DNA from: Chlorops oryzae
Taxonomy: Eukaryota; Arthropoda; Insecta; Diptera; Chloropidae
Assembly: GCA_020466095.1 (NCBI GenBank)
Contig: CM035807.1
Span: 28,415,105-28,479,104, forward strand
Direction: 5' to 3'
DNA length: 64,000 nucleotides
Positions 11,430 to 22,381 of this stretch are shown one piece after another; the first letter of the stretch is position 1; every line of letters starts with the position of its first letter. The notes beneath the pieces are model-generated. The model saw only the letters and a list, made by a program, of their open reading frames with translations. It ran no database searches and was not told the DNA's origin. Both the position numbers and the translations under genes were made by a program.

Positions 11430-11475
11430 ATTTGTAATCTGGAAGGTTCGAGTTCGAACCCTGTCACAGGCAAAA
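11430..11475 (+). repeat. tRNA-like SINE head fragment
   Basis: GGTTCGAGTTCGAACCCTG followed by CACAGGC resembles a B box and acceptor side of a tRNA-derived SINE, and the CACAGGC-AAAC end matches the SINE at 56508. An anticodon-arm-like AGATTTGTAATCT lies before it. No acceptable full cloverleaf was found, so I do not call a tRNA gene. Confidence 0.45.
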
Positions 11476-11734
11476 CTATTTGCGGAAAAATGGAGAACGA
11501 AAACAGGCAAGTAATTTTTAAGGAAAAAATACGGGGAGCAGAAATTGTCAACCAATCAGTAAGTTGCTTTCATCGCGCCTTCCAAAACGTCATACACAAG
11601 CTCTTTCAAAAAATTCATATAGAATATTTTTTTAAATTTTGTAAGCATAAAAAGTTTGGTAAAACCTTTTAATTCTCAGTTTTTTAAGTAATGTAAAAGT
11701 TAAATTATCTACTTAAAAAAAAAAAAAAAATTCG

Positions 11735-11776
11735 ACGCTCGCTGGAGCAGGGATCGAACCCGCCGAGCTTGTTTTT
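11735..11776 (-). repeat. tRNA-like fragment, minus strand
   Basis: On the minus strand GGGTTCGATCCCTGC reads as a B box flanked by short complementary arms. It faces the fragment at 11430 about 260 bp away. Too short for a tRNA; probably another SINE scrap. Confidence 0.35.
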
Positions 11777-12239
11777 TTTACAAGAAATTATATCAAAATT
11801 AAGAAGTTATCTTCTTAGCTTTTTGTTTAATTTTTTGTTAAGATAAACGATAAGTTTTTCTCTATGGTTTCAATAACAGCGTGTTTCCATATGGTGTTTA
11901 AGTCTGAGATGTTTAGCTAAACACTTCGAGCGTTTCCACTTATGCGAGGTGTTTGTGTTTGACAGCTGTTTGTTTATTTACAATTGCAAGCAGTGCTGCC
12001 ATTTGTAGGAAAATCACTTGAAGGGAAAAGGGGACAGATTTATTCAAATCGGTAAAATGTAGCGAATTTTTGGTATATTCTTAAATGTTAGATACATATT
12101 GAATATATTTTCTTGTCGATCAATTAAAACGACAAAATAAATACAAACAAAAGAAAATCTTCTTGGATAAAAACCATAGAGAAATCTTATCGTTTTTCTT
12201 CCATTTTATGTGGTATCATTTTCTCTGTGTACGACCGTA

Positions 12240-13795
12240 AATGAATCTTTATGGTATGCCGAAAGCGTGCAGAAACTGTTTTGTGCTTTCAGATCAGTGT
12301 CAAAGTTTGTAAATGGTTTCAAAATTTCATTCTCCCAAGTTTGCACATAGTTTTTTTTTTTTTACTGTTTTTCGGAATAAACCGATTGTAAGTATACTAC
12401 CAAAGTATTATTTATAGTCTGCTTCGTTTTAATAATGCAAAAAAATGTCGTGTTATTTATGATTTGTAAAAAAATTGCGCAAACATTTTCGCAAATGGAT
12501 CCCAACAGATTTGAAAATTTGTACAAAACTCTATTTCTCATTTATAAATCATCCCACTGGTTCTGTTTTATAATTCTCATAGGGTTTATAAATTTTTTTT
12601 TAATTTCAAAAATGTTTTATTTTTCATATTTACTCTTTGGGTGTATTATTTGGACCTTCATTGACTTCAAAAATGTGCTATAAGATTTGTTTTAAATTTT
12701 TTAAGTTTGGTAAAGTTTCCCATTTTACGTCCGTCGGAGAACGGATATTCGAATACAGCAAATCGAACTTATCTATTCAAATAAAATCTTACTCGAGTAC
12801 TTAATTGGATATTCGAATGTCCGAATATTAAGAGCTCTAGTACGAATGTAACGTGGCAGTTCGCGTTTTTGAACCTTATGAGAGGAAGTCGAATGTTTCC
12901 CTTTAAAATTGTCATGATGGTCCATGGTCATCTGCTTGTCCGTTTTATAGATGTTAGCCATGGAAGTGTTCTATTATTTATCGGTATCGGGAATTTTAAT
13001 ATATGATTTGGTTGATTTGAACGAACATATTTAAATGAGAACATTTCTCGAATGGGTTAAAAAAAAAAAAACCATTCAGCCAAATATACCACTTTTCATA
13101 TAAATGCGTCCATAAAATGCGTCCATGAAATGCCTCCCCTCTAGCTCCTTCTTTCTTCGTCATGCAATTTTTTTTATTGGTTAATCTTGAATTCATCATT
13201 TCTTAAAGTAAAGTGCGAATGAAGTTAAAAGGATACGCTGCATATTGCTGTGCTCCGTTAATTCTGCTATCATAAAATACGTTCTACGAACGACAAATGG
13301 CGCGCCTGAACCCATTGTGCTAATGCCGGCATTGCGCAGTGATTATGTCGAACATTTAATCTGGAAGTTTTAGTGCGAAGTGTTTTCAGGATTAGGACAA
13401 TTATTAATATTACGGTATTACAAGAGGAGGAGCGCTCGCTCGGAGCCTTTCAACATCATTATATTGTAGATTTTATTACAAAAAACATTTATTAGATGAC
13501 GATGTCCTGTGCCTGTAAAATAGCGCCCTTAATTCCTGGATGATGTTAAACTGAATAAGAACGTTCGTGCTAAGCCACAAGGATTCACGATTCTGAGCAA
13601 TTATGTTTTATAGTTGGCAAGAAGACTAATAAGCATTCCTTCAGCAACAGTTAAAGGATATTGCGAGGAACTTGCTTGCTTGAAGTATTCGTAATTCATA
13701 GTAATAAGTAGTTGATTATAGTTCAGGATTTTGTTGTTTCATTTGTTAGGTTGTCCAAATTATACCAGTATACAGTAATCTTACTAAGTACCCTG
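12240..13795. other. Gene-free stretch
   Basis: A/T-rich sequence with scattered short frames, no domain and no splice-linked exons that I could build. No clear repeat. Confidence 0.5.
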
Positions 13796-13799
13796 CCGT

Positions 13800-13915
13800 A
13801 ATGAAGTGGTCGAATTTCCAAAAAGGAGTACTCTCAGGTAACTGAAAATATGAATAGTGAAAATTTAGAGCTTTGATATATGCGAATTGACTAGACCTTG
13901 AAAAATTAGACCAAT
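13800..13915. repeat. Dispersed repeat, copy 2 (partner at 1691-1808)
   Basis: Diverged direct copy of 1691-1808, sharing AAAAGGAGTACTC and the following word order. Confidence 0.55.
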
Positions 13916-14007
13916 TGGTACATATGGGACAATTAAATCAACTCGTGGAGCATTTAAATGTAGGAGTGGTTATTTTTGATAAAACATTTAAACGGTTAAT
14001 GTTATAA

Positions 14008-14045
14008 CAGGTATAGGTATAGGTATAGGTACAGGTATAGGTATA
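14008..14045. repeat. GGTATA hexamer microsatellite
   Basis: About six units of (A)GGTATA, one reading GGTACA, run directly up to the left end of the mariner element. The TA of the last unit serves as the mariner target site. Confidence 0.85.
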
Positions 14046-15338
14046 ACAGGTTGGCTGATAAGTCCCCGGTCTAACAAAGAAAAACACATTTTTTTGTCAA
14101 AATTCGTTTTTATTATTCAACATAGTTCCCTTCAAGAGCGATACAACGATTATAACGACCTTCCAATTTTTTGATACCCTTTTTGGTAGTACTCCTTCGG
14201 TTTTGCCTCAAAATAGGCCTCAGTTTCGGCGATCACCTTTTCATTGCAGCCAAATTTTTTCCCTGCGAGCATCCTTTTGAGGTCTGAGAACAAGAAAAAG
14301 TCGCTGGGGGCCAGATCTGGAGAATACGGTGGGTGGGGAAGCAATTCGAAGCCTAATTCATGAATTTTTGCCATCGTTCTCAATGACTTGTGGCACGGTG
14401 CGTTGTCTTGGTGGAACAACACTTTTTTCTTCTTCATATGGGGCCGTTTTGCCGCGATTTCGACCTTCAAACGCTCCAATAACGACATATAATAGTCACT
14501 GTTGATGGTTTTTCCCTTCTCAAGATAATCGATAAAAATTATTCCAAGCCCATCCCAAAAAACAGAGGCCATTACTTTGCCAGCGGACTTTTGAGTCTTT
14601 CCACGCTTCGGAGACGGTTCACCGATCGCTGTCCACTCAGCCGACTGTCGATTGGACTCAGGAGTGTAGTGATTCAGCCTTGTTTCATCCATTGTCACAT
14701 ATCGACGCAAAAACTCGGGTGTATTGCGAGTTAACAGCTGCAAACAACGCTCAGAATCATCAACACGTTGTTGTTTTTGGTCAAATGTGAGCTCGCGCGG
14801 CACCCATTTTGCACAGAGCTTTTTCATATCCAAATATTGATGAATGATATGACCAACACGTTCCTTTGATATCTTTAAGGCCTCTGCTATTCGATCAACT
14901 TCATTTTACGGTCATTCAAAATCATTTTGTGAATTTTTTTGATGTTTTCGTCGGTAACCACCTCTTTCGGGCGTCCACTGCGTTCACCGTCCTCCGTGCT
15001 CATTTCACCACGCTTGAATTTTGCATACCAATCAATTATTGTTGGTTTTCCTGGGGCAGAGTCCGGAAACTCATTATCAAGCCAAGTTTTTCCTTCCACT
15101 GTATTTTTTCCCTTCAGAAAACAGTATTTTATCAAAACACGAAATTCCTTTTTTTCCATTTTTTTCACAATAACAAAAGTTGCTTCACAAAAGACGCTCT
15201 ATCTCACAAACTAATTGACTTACAGACGTCAAATTTTGACATGAATCAGTTGAAGGTTGCCACTATATAAAAATAATATGCATTTAATACTAGCGACGCC
15301 ATCTATGTGTCAGACCGGGGACTTATCAGCCAACCTGT
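14046..15338 (-). mobile_element. irritans-subfamily mariner, Himar1-like, 1293 bp
   Basis: The ends are about 27-bp inverted repeats beginning ACAGGTTGGCTGATAAGTCC, flanked by TA at 14044-14045 and 15339-15340. From memory this is the end sequence of Himar1 of the horn fly Haematobia irritans. Element length, transposase position and gene length also fit. The left target site lies in a GGTATA microsatellite. The transposase is broken, so this copy is non-autonomous, but both ends look intact. Confidence 0.95.
14113..15159 (-). pseudogene. Mariner transposase with two frameshifts
   Basis: The frame starts at the ATG at 15159 and ends at TAA 14115-14113; the span equals 348 codons plus stop, the length I recall for Himar1. 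The N-terminal part (15159 to about 14890) has the helix-turn-helix DNA-binding region. The catalytic domain keeps the DD34D acids in TMDE, HQDN and SPDLAPSDF. One base is missing near 14888 and one G is extra near 14177, which breaks the reading frame twice and also replaces the normal C-terminus. An R follows the first catalytic motif (MDETRL), where Himar1 as I recall it has W. The almost unmutated body with only two indels points to a recent arrival. Confidence 0.93.
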
Positions 15339-15344
15339 TATTTA

Positions 15345-15925
15345 TGACAATATAGAAGTAACTGCTAAAGTCGACATAGGGCGAAAATGATTTGTTTTTC
15401 TAGAAAATATAGGTACTGCTTACTTTACCCCATCGTGAAGGCAAGAAAAAACGAAGGGTGCTTCTATTATTTTCTAGTGCATTTCGGAAGCAGAATCGGC
15501 TCTTGTTTGATTTATTTTTCATAGAGAAAAATCTTAAAATGTTTTAACGCCAATTTAATCTTTAATCCTCACAGTTAATCTCTTTTAAGGTGCACCGTTG
15601 AAGTACACCCAATGATTAATAATTATATTTGTCTAGAAGATCTGACTCCTATTTGAAATAGCTTGGTGTTGCGTCGTAGTGGTTAGTAAAGACATTGTTG
15701 AGATCGGGTTGATAAAGGTTGAAGAGCTTAACGACTTCTCCCTTAAAATACAGTATGCGTGAGAGACATCAAATTTGATCGAACTCATATTCAATGCATC
15801 TCAAATATTTACATACAATATGTGTTGATATAAAGGAACCCTGATAATTTCATAATCCCTCTGTCCGTTTTTGTCGCTGTCGCTACGAAACGAAACGAAA
15901 CCCTTATAGCGGCGAGAAACGGACT
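15345..15925. other. Gene-free stretch
   Basis: Nothing recognised except small ACGAAACGAAAC repeats near 15885, just before the candidate first exon. Confidence 0.5.
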
Positions 15926-15929
15926 TAAT

Positions 15930-16162
15930 TGGCAACACCAGTCAGCTAGAACTTCTCTTGTGTTTTCCAACGATCGAATGAACACGTGTTTTTCGTTTTG
16001 TCCGAGTCGTTTCCGCGAACGTTAAATTTCCGTACGAATCAAAAGTAAAGGCCTGTCGGTTTTTTTTATATAAAGTGAACCGTGTCGAACCGCGAGTTTC
16101 ACCAGAAGCCCCAGCTCGAGTGTCTGCAGCCACAGCGACGTCAACAGCATCGTCAGTGCAAG
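15930..16162 (+). promoter_or_regulatory. Candidate promoter and non-coding first exon
   Basis: The segment is less AT-rich than its surroundings. It begins with an initiator-like GTCAGC (A at 15944), has CGATC at the +28 position where a DPE would sit, and ends in a strong splice donor CAAG|GTACGT (GT at 16163). There is no TATA box. A TATA-less Inr/DPE promoter with a 5'-UTR exon fits a fly gene whose coding exons lie further right or outside the window. Frames across it show no domain. No downstream exon could be linked. Confidence 0.3.
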
Positions 16163-16164
16163 GT

Positions 16165-17145
16165 ACGTGGTTGATTTATTTGTTGGTTGTCCTGAAGCGA
16201 TTTCCCTTTGCCCCATTGCTTGGTCGTAAGACCAACCAGATCTTTTTGGCACAAACACCCTCCATTCCGATGTAATCATCTCAACTTCGATACCTTTTAA
16301 ATAAATGTACACAATATATACCGATCAGTAGCGGCCTTTGGGGTGGTCGGGGTGGGGCGAGCAATCGGGGCGCCAGATAGAGAGGACGCCGGCGCTTTTT
16401 AACTTGCTAGTGAACTCCCTAAACTTACCAAAAAATTAATAAACATATTGGCAGCAGTGGAGTGGATCGCAGCATGTCGTTTAATTTTGGGTGAATTCCC
16501 GGAAACGGAAAAGGATATAATCTATCTCTTTTTAACATTTCAATTGCAAGAGTTGGGGATGTTTACGATAGAGCAAAATACACAGTTGATTTAAATTCTT
16601 GAACGAGTTTGCCACCTGCAGAATTGCAAAAGCACCAAGCCAACTAAAAATTGAGCCAATTTTCTAGAAAGGAGGTTGTATTTGTTTTAAGTAAAAGAAA
16701 TGCCATTTTTAATACGAACTTTCGACCAGTGTTTGATGAACATTTTTTATTTTAAATTGGGAATGAACTAATTTATCTAACGGAAAAGTGCCAATAGCCA
16801 AATACCAAAAAAAAAAAAAAAAAAAAAAAAAATAGCTAACGCGCCAAGTGGAAAATAAAGCTGCCGATTTGGATCAAAAACGCCAAATGTGGCAATCGTG
16901 GCCATAACTCATCGCACAGTACCAAATATCCACGTTTAAAAAAAAATAAATATGCAGTTTTTTGCTTATAACTTTCACATTTGTCATCCGATCGTCGAGT
17001 TCTGTAGCTTTAAATGTTCGTTACGATTCTCGCAAAAACTGTTATGCCTAATATTGGGATAATTTGCACTGCTTGCTAAGATATGGCCCGATAATTGAGT
17101 GAAAAAAGTGAAAATATGAGCGAAAAATGGCCTTTCTGATTTCAT
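16165..17145. other. Gene-free stretch with a G-rich repeat fragment
   Basis: A CAGTAGCGGCCTTTGG fragment near 16326, G-rich, resembles one end of the hAT MITE at 17149. A poly-A tract of about 25 lies at 16807. Otherwise nothing recognised. Confidence 0.4.
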
Positions 17146-17148
17146 AGG

Positions 17149-17311
17149 CAGTGGCGTAGCGAGACATTTCGGCGCCCGGGGCTCGATGGGGGCACAATGC
17201 AGGAAATGCCGCCCCCTCCAATCGGCCTCAATAAAAATACCTTCATAAAATTTGAAATAGGATTTGGCGCCCGGGGCGACTGCCCCATTCTCCCCCCTCA
17301 CTACGCTACTG
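17149..17311. mobile_element. 163-bp hAT MITE with perfect 8-bp target duplication
   Basis: The ends CAGTGGCGTAG / CTACGCTACTG are inverted repeats with one mismatch. TTCATAGG occurs directly before (17141-17148) and after (17312-17319). The 8-bp duplication indicates the hAT superfamily. The interior is C/G-rich and contains CGCCCGGGGC twice. No coding capacity. Confidence 0.9.
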
Positions 17312-17644
17312 TTCATAGGAGCCACAATTATAGTCGTGGGCTGGCGTTTAGGCACTTAAAATTTGCGCACCGTCTCCACCTTTCCAAATTAGGTCTATCC
17401 TCTTAGCTATCTTATACGGTAATTGAGTTATGGCCCTAAATATGGGGCAAAGTAGAGAAAATTGTCTTTTTTCACATTTTGGGCCATATCTCGGAAACGC
17501 TACTTAAATCCATCAAACCAATGAGCCGTAAGCTAACATAAAATAACCATTAGAAAAAAAGTGTATGAAAAAAAATTTTTTTTAGCATTGTATAATTAGG
17601 TTCGTGCATCTATGCACGCTTTCATATTGCCGGTTGTCTTTGGT

Positions 17645-17895
17645 TGAAAACAAACGAAACGACAGCTCACGCCCCGTTTTTGCGTACACTTTAAAGATGA
17701 ATGACTTTGCAGAAACTATTTTTGTTTTCTGCAAATATATTTGGCCAAATTTACTGCTTGATATGCGACCAAATAACAATAGACAAAAAGAACATGAAAA
17801 GGCATAATTATAGATTTCATAGATTGTTGCTAGCTTACTCTTCGACTATTTTTTTCAGTGGATATCACTCGCTCAAGCACACATATATGTGCAAA
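17645..17895 (+). repeat. 250-bp repeat, copy A (inverted partner at 20605-20860)
   Basis: This copy and the inverted one 2.7 kb to the right differ by about eight substitutions and no indels in the shared part, so they are recent copies. Two overlapping frames stay open in both. One encodes CLICDQITIDKKNMKRH followed by x4-H, spacing that fits a C2H2 zinc finger. Most differences change the protein in that frame, so coding is not supported. No terminal inverted repeats were found. Confidence 0.75.
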
Positions 17896-18408
17896 ATGGA
17901 CAAAAAATTGATAAAGGATCCAGTATAGATGATTTCTTTGACGCAGAATGACAGGAATTTATTTGAATTTAAAACGTGGGAAATTAACTCTTTTGAAATT
18001 AAAAAATCCCAATCTTTTTAAAATTTTACAAACATTTCTTTTAGGGAATGAATATAGTTTTTTATTTTCTCTTTCAATTGCATGCCAATTTCCAGCAGTC
18101 AAATACAAAAATGAAAAAAAAAAGAATGAAAATTAATTATGTTCAGCAAAAAGAAAGAATAAGCAAAACAAGAAAAAACGCTACGAAAAATGTGTATCGT
18201 TCATAAATTTCTTTGACCCGCAGCGTTAATTAGTTGCTTTTTTAATTTTCTCTCGCAGTTAATAGGGGAGGGGACAAAACGAAACTGGAAAACCTCAAAA
18301 CAGAATGACAAATGGGTGCAGACAGACAACAGAATCTTTTAAACTTTTGTGAATTTTTATTTTGTGTTTTCCAAAATTTTCCGCAGTGACAACTGTTTGT
18401 CAAAAAAG

Positions 18409-18410
<2 letters not shown>

Positions 18411-18445
<35 letters not shown>
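18411..18445. repeat. (GA)n microsatellite
   Basis: About 17 uninterrupted GA units. Confidence 0.95.
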
Positions 18446-18450
<5 letters not shown>

Positions 18451-19224
18451 ACTGGTGCTGTCAAATTAAAATAGAATCCTTTCATAAAAGAATGAAATAC
18501 GGATTAAAATTTTCGTATGAGAAGAATTTTGATGAGGGTCTCGCTTGTGATTAGCGCATTCCGAAATCCTTTGCTGCGAATTGTAATTATGGAAGCTAAA
18601 ATGAAATTAGTAAGCGAGCTAAGATCGGTCCTGTGCGACTGTGTCATATACACAGCTTTTGAATTCTTTTAGCCGCAGTCCTGAATTTTCTTTATTTTTT
18701 TCTTTCGTTCATCCCTTGGACTTCGGGAAGTATTAATTTTTACCTTAAAATAGAAAAAAATATAGATAGTTTTATAGATTTGGAAGCCGGCGGATCACGA
18801 GTTAATATAATATTCTACCCACATTTTAAGCTTCATCGTACTTCGATACAGATCTGTTAGACCTTTCAAGAGCTGCAGAAGAGATTTTTTGTCAGAATTT
18901 TTCAAGGCGGATGCATGGCCACATTTCGTTAAATGGTCCTAATTTCTTTTAAGGAGCTCTGTCAAAAGCCGGCCCAGGAGTTTTTTCATAGGCTCGTAAC
19001 TTTTATTCAAATTTATTTATATTATTATATTTTATAGACAGTCAGGTAGACTGGGCATGGCAGTAGAAAACCTATTTCATCTACAAACATGCTTCATTTC
19101 TTCTTTGAGTAATTTCAGTCGTTCGGGAAGACATCCCCTACAGTTGAACGGGTATCCTGCGTGTTTGTTTGCATTTTGCTGCAGAAAAACCAACAGCAGC
19201 AAAATTAAAATTTATATTGATTGA

Positions 19225-19440
19225 TTTAGCGTTGGCGGTAATGCATACGACCTCATATACCAGCCTATTAAACTTTTGTTCGAGCGAGACGGTTTTGTAC
19301 AGCGAACGCCTACCACCACCACATAAAGAAAGCTCTTGGTAGGCAGGTCGCCTACAATCTCGTATACTTTGTAATCTATTGATAGGCAGTTCGCTTACAG
19401 TCTCGTATACTTTGTAGGCGGTAGGCACTGTTGGCCGCTG
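19225..19440 (+). repeat. Dispersed repeat family R1, copy 3, with internal tandem units
   Basis: Same orientation as 8640-8830. Here the motif TCGTATACTTTGTA and its neighbours occur twice about 50 bp apart (19362 and 19404), a local tandem duplication the other copies lack. Confidence 0.65.
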
Positions 19441-19589
19441 GGTTAAGATAATAGAAGTTTATAAAAGAATTTATTTTTAACAGCCATCGAAGCCTTTATT
19501 CGAGAAATGCGAAATTTTGAGATTTTGAGATTTTCTTGTTAAATATGAGATATAAAGTTATTTGCTTCGATATCTAGGCAGCTTAATAA

Positions 19590-19632
19590 TAAAAAAATAA
19601 TAATAATAATAATTATAATAATAATAATAGTG
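19590..19632. repeat. (AAT)n microsatellite
   Basis: Run of AAT/ATA triplets with one or two interruptions. Confidence 0.85.
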
Positions 19633-19639
19633 TGGAGCG

Positions 19640-20600
19640 TTAAAGAGTCTCCGCTACCATCGAGTGGCACTGAATTGAAGGATTAGCCGAAGTAGACGAC
19701 GGTAGCATTGGGTCCTTTTATCTAGGCAGTTTAATACTATACCAAATTTGTCACAAGATCCAAATAAAATCAATTTACCCTACCGAAACCGGGTATAAAT
19801 GGGATCTCGGTCTTTTTAATTAATTATGTTGACAATTTTGAAACCGTAAAGTGATTTTAAAAGACGTGAACGGAATGAGTTACTGTTTCAAGTCGACTTT
19901 GGGCAATGGAAATTATTTAATTCAATGAAAAAATTCAGATTTCCAAATTGAGATCATTAATCTTTAACTTTAAAAAAAAAAATAATATACTGGTTATCTA
20001 CTGGTTTTATAGAAATTCATATCTGAAATTGCCGGCCTCATTCAAATTCGAGCAGTTGGTTTATGATCTTTCTAATTTCCGTTGAAATATCATCGAAAGG
20101 TCGAAACCAATTCCAAATTATTTTTCTATCCTGTAAAGGGACCCATGACAAAGAAGTGAGAATCACACTTGAATAGAGTCCTTAACATATGAATCGGTTG
20201 AATAAAAATCTCCACTCAAAAGATTTTAAGGCTTATAAAGTCCCAGCAGTTATTAAGGCAGTTCATTACTTTAGGAAAAGAATATTTCTCTGAATAACCT
20301 GAAATTGAAGAAACCATGAACTCCCAAATATGCTGAAAAGTAATGAATAAATGTCCATTTCTTCGGTTATGCGAGAATGGAACAAAAATTGCATGCCATA
20401 ATAAGCTATTATATAATTACAGTTTTGTTACAGAAAGGAATGCATTTCTTTTCGTAGGACATTTACGTGTTAAAAATCAAACAATCTGGAAGTCATTTTC
20501 AATACAAGCTATCGATTACATTTTTGCTTACTATTGATTACCAATAACTGCTGGAGTGCTGCCCAACACGACCACTTATACAATTTAAAAAAAAAAAATT
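19640..20600. other. Gene-free stretch
   Basis: No domain, splice chain or repeat recognised. Confidence 0.45.
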
Positions 20601-20604
20601 TTCT

Positions 20605-20860
20605 CATATACATATGTATGTGTGCTTGAGCGAGTGATATGCACTGAAAAAAATATTCGAAGAGTAAACTAGCAACAATCTATGAAATCTACAATTATGC
20701 CTTTTCATGTTCTTTTTGTCTATTGTTATTTGGTCGCATATCAAGCAGTAAGTTTGGCCAAATATATTTGCAGAAAACAAAAATAGTTTCTGCAAAGTCA
20801 TTCACCTTTAAAGTGTACGCAAAAACAGAGCGTGAGCTGTCGTTTCGTTTGTTGTCATAG
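20605..20860 (-). repeat. 250-bp repeat, copy B (inverted partner of 17645-17895)
   Basis: See copy A. The right side continues into unrelated sequence after ACAACAAACGAAACG on the minus strand. Confidence 0.75.
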
Positions 20861-21124
20861 CCAGCTGAGTGCATTTGCTCGTTCAGACAGACGTAGTGTA
20901 TGAAAAATAAAACAAAAGCCACAACAAGCGGATACTCCCGGAATAGTCAATACTAAGGTAAAGAAGTAGTTCCAAGTAAGACACAGCAAAAGTTCTCATG
21001 AGTGACCATTCTTATCGTTTCACATTTCCTTAAAACTTAATGGGTAGATTTGAGGATAGACATAGTTTGGTCCTGATGTTCTGGCAATAAAGGCTCTTTC
21101 TGACGTCCTGTTCTGTTCTTGTTA

Positions 21125-21512
21125 AAAGCCTATACTGAGATATGCAGTAAGTAAAGCTCCCATAAGAAATACGTGCAAAAAAAATTGAAAAGTACTTCGA
21201 AGTAAATACTTTACTTTCGCTTATACTGAGATGTCAAGTAATCATGTGCGCAGGGTTGCATGCGACTTGCCTGCTTTACTTCGCCATAGAAATGAACATG
21301 TTCATTTTTTATGCGAAGTAAATGCCAGGACAGCTGATTTCGGCACATTTTTCAAATGAAATACTGACACCGACTTCGAAGGTGTTAAATTGTTGGCATA
21401 CTTTGAAGAATTCAAGGAGCGTGAATATAGTTGTCTCTCTCACACTTTACGACGTTGTAGCGAATTGGCTCCTAATGTGCAAGTAGTTACTGCATATCTC
21501 AGTATAGGCTTT
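21125..21512. mobile_element. ~390-bp MITE with 25-bp inverted ends, possible TTAA target
   Basis: AAGCCTATACTGAGATATGC and five further bases at 21127 are matched inverted at 21486-21512. TTAA occurs at both outer edges (21122-21125 and 21510-21513), as for piggyBac-type insertion, but the two ends are offset by one base, so the class is tentative. The interior carries GAAGTAAA words and no coding frame. Confidence 0.6.
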
Positions 21513-21649
21513 AAGGGGTAAATTTCATTTCTTTAAGGAAAATGGTTAGAAAAAGTTCAAAATTCATTGTGTACAGATTCAGTATCCCTGAAAGCCATTA
21601 ATCGAGATAGCCGCGCTATGAAAGAAGAATCACCACAAAAGAAGACAAA

Positions 21650-22345
21650 AAAACAAAAAAAAAAAAAAAAAAAAAAAAAAGGAAAAAGAAAGTGAAGAAA
21701 ATCGGGTGAAAAACTTCGCTCTATGAAAAATGACCATTATCATGTAAAACAATTTAAGGAAATAATATGCTGCCGGCTGTTACAAGCGTCACGCGGAGTA
21801 AAGTCTCGAGGCTTTTTTTTGTTTGATTTTTGTTTTTAAATAAGGGTCAAATGCAAGTGCTTGCCACCTCTTCTTCTTCGTCTTCGTCTTCATCTTCATC
21901 TTTGTGACTTTCAGCGATTTATCGTTAACGGTCAGTCGACTTAACTGCTATTAGGGGGTACAGCATTATCCGGACATAAGCGCCCTCGATATGAGCATAA
22001 CTCGCTCGAAACTTGTGCAACCGTGATTTCTCATTCTCGGCTTTAAGCGTTTTTCGCGGTACTTTTTTCCGAGGGATGACTGTAGTACTTAAAGCACCGT
22101 TTTTCCCACGTCTCAAAAAAGAAAAACAGCAAAAAAAAAAAAGAAACTTTTGTTACGTTGCGCAAAGGTTCCAAAGAATATTAAACAACTTTCTTAGATT
22201 ACGCATAATATTAATAATGCCTTCGTAACTTTGTAAAGACTCTAAAGATTCCGCTTTCGACAAGAAAAATCTTGAATGATAACTTTAATACATATTTTAT
22301 CACTGCTTTGCGCTCTCACAAAAGAATATTTTTCCATTTTAATAC

Positions 22346-22381
<36 letters not shown>

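Larger units (their letters stand above)
10353..12229. mobile_element. Terminal-repeat element with CACAGAGAAA ends, hosting other repeats
   Basis: The left end (CACAGAGAAATATGACCACA, then ATAAAAT and CGATAAGAT) is repeated inverted at 12181-12229 with small indels. TA lies next to both ends. Copies of ATAGAGAAA recur inside both ends. The interior holds the long-TIR element at 10520-11300 and tRNA-like fragments. Boundaries are uncertain by 2 to 3 bp. Confidence 0.55.

Noticed and set aside
11430..11776. Two tRNA-like segments as genuine tRNA genes
   Set aside because: B-box-like words are present, but no complete cloverleaf with paired acceptor, D and anticodon arms could be formed.
17701..17928. 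Zinc-finger-like frame as a gene
   Set aside because: It is part of a recent inverted repeat; most differences between the copies change the peptide, and an alternative frame is open too.
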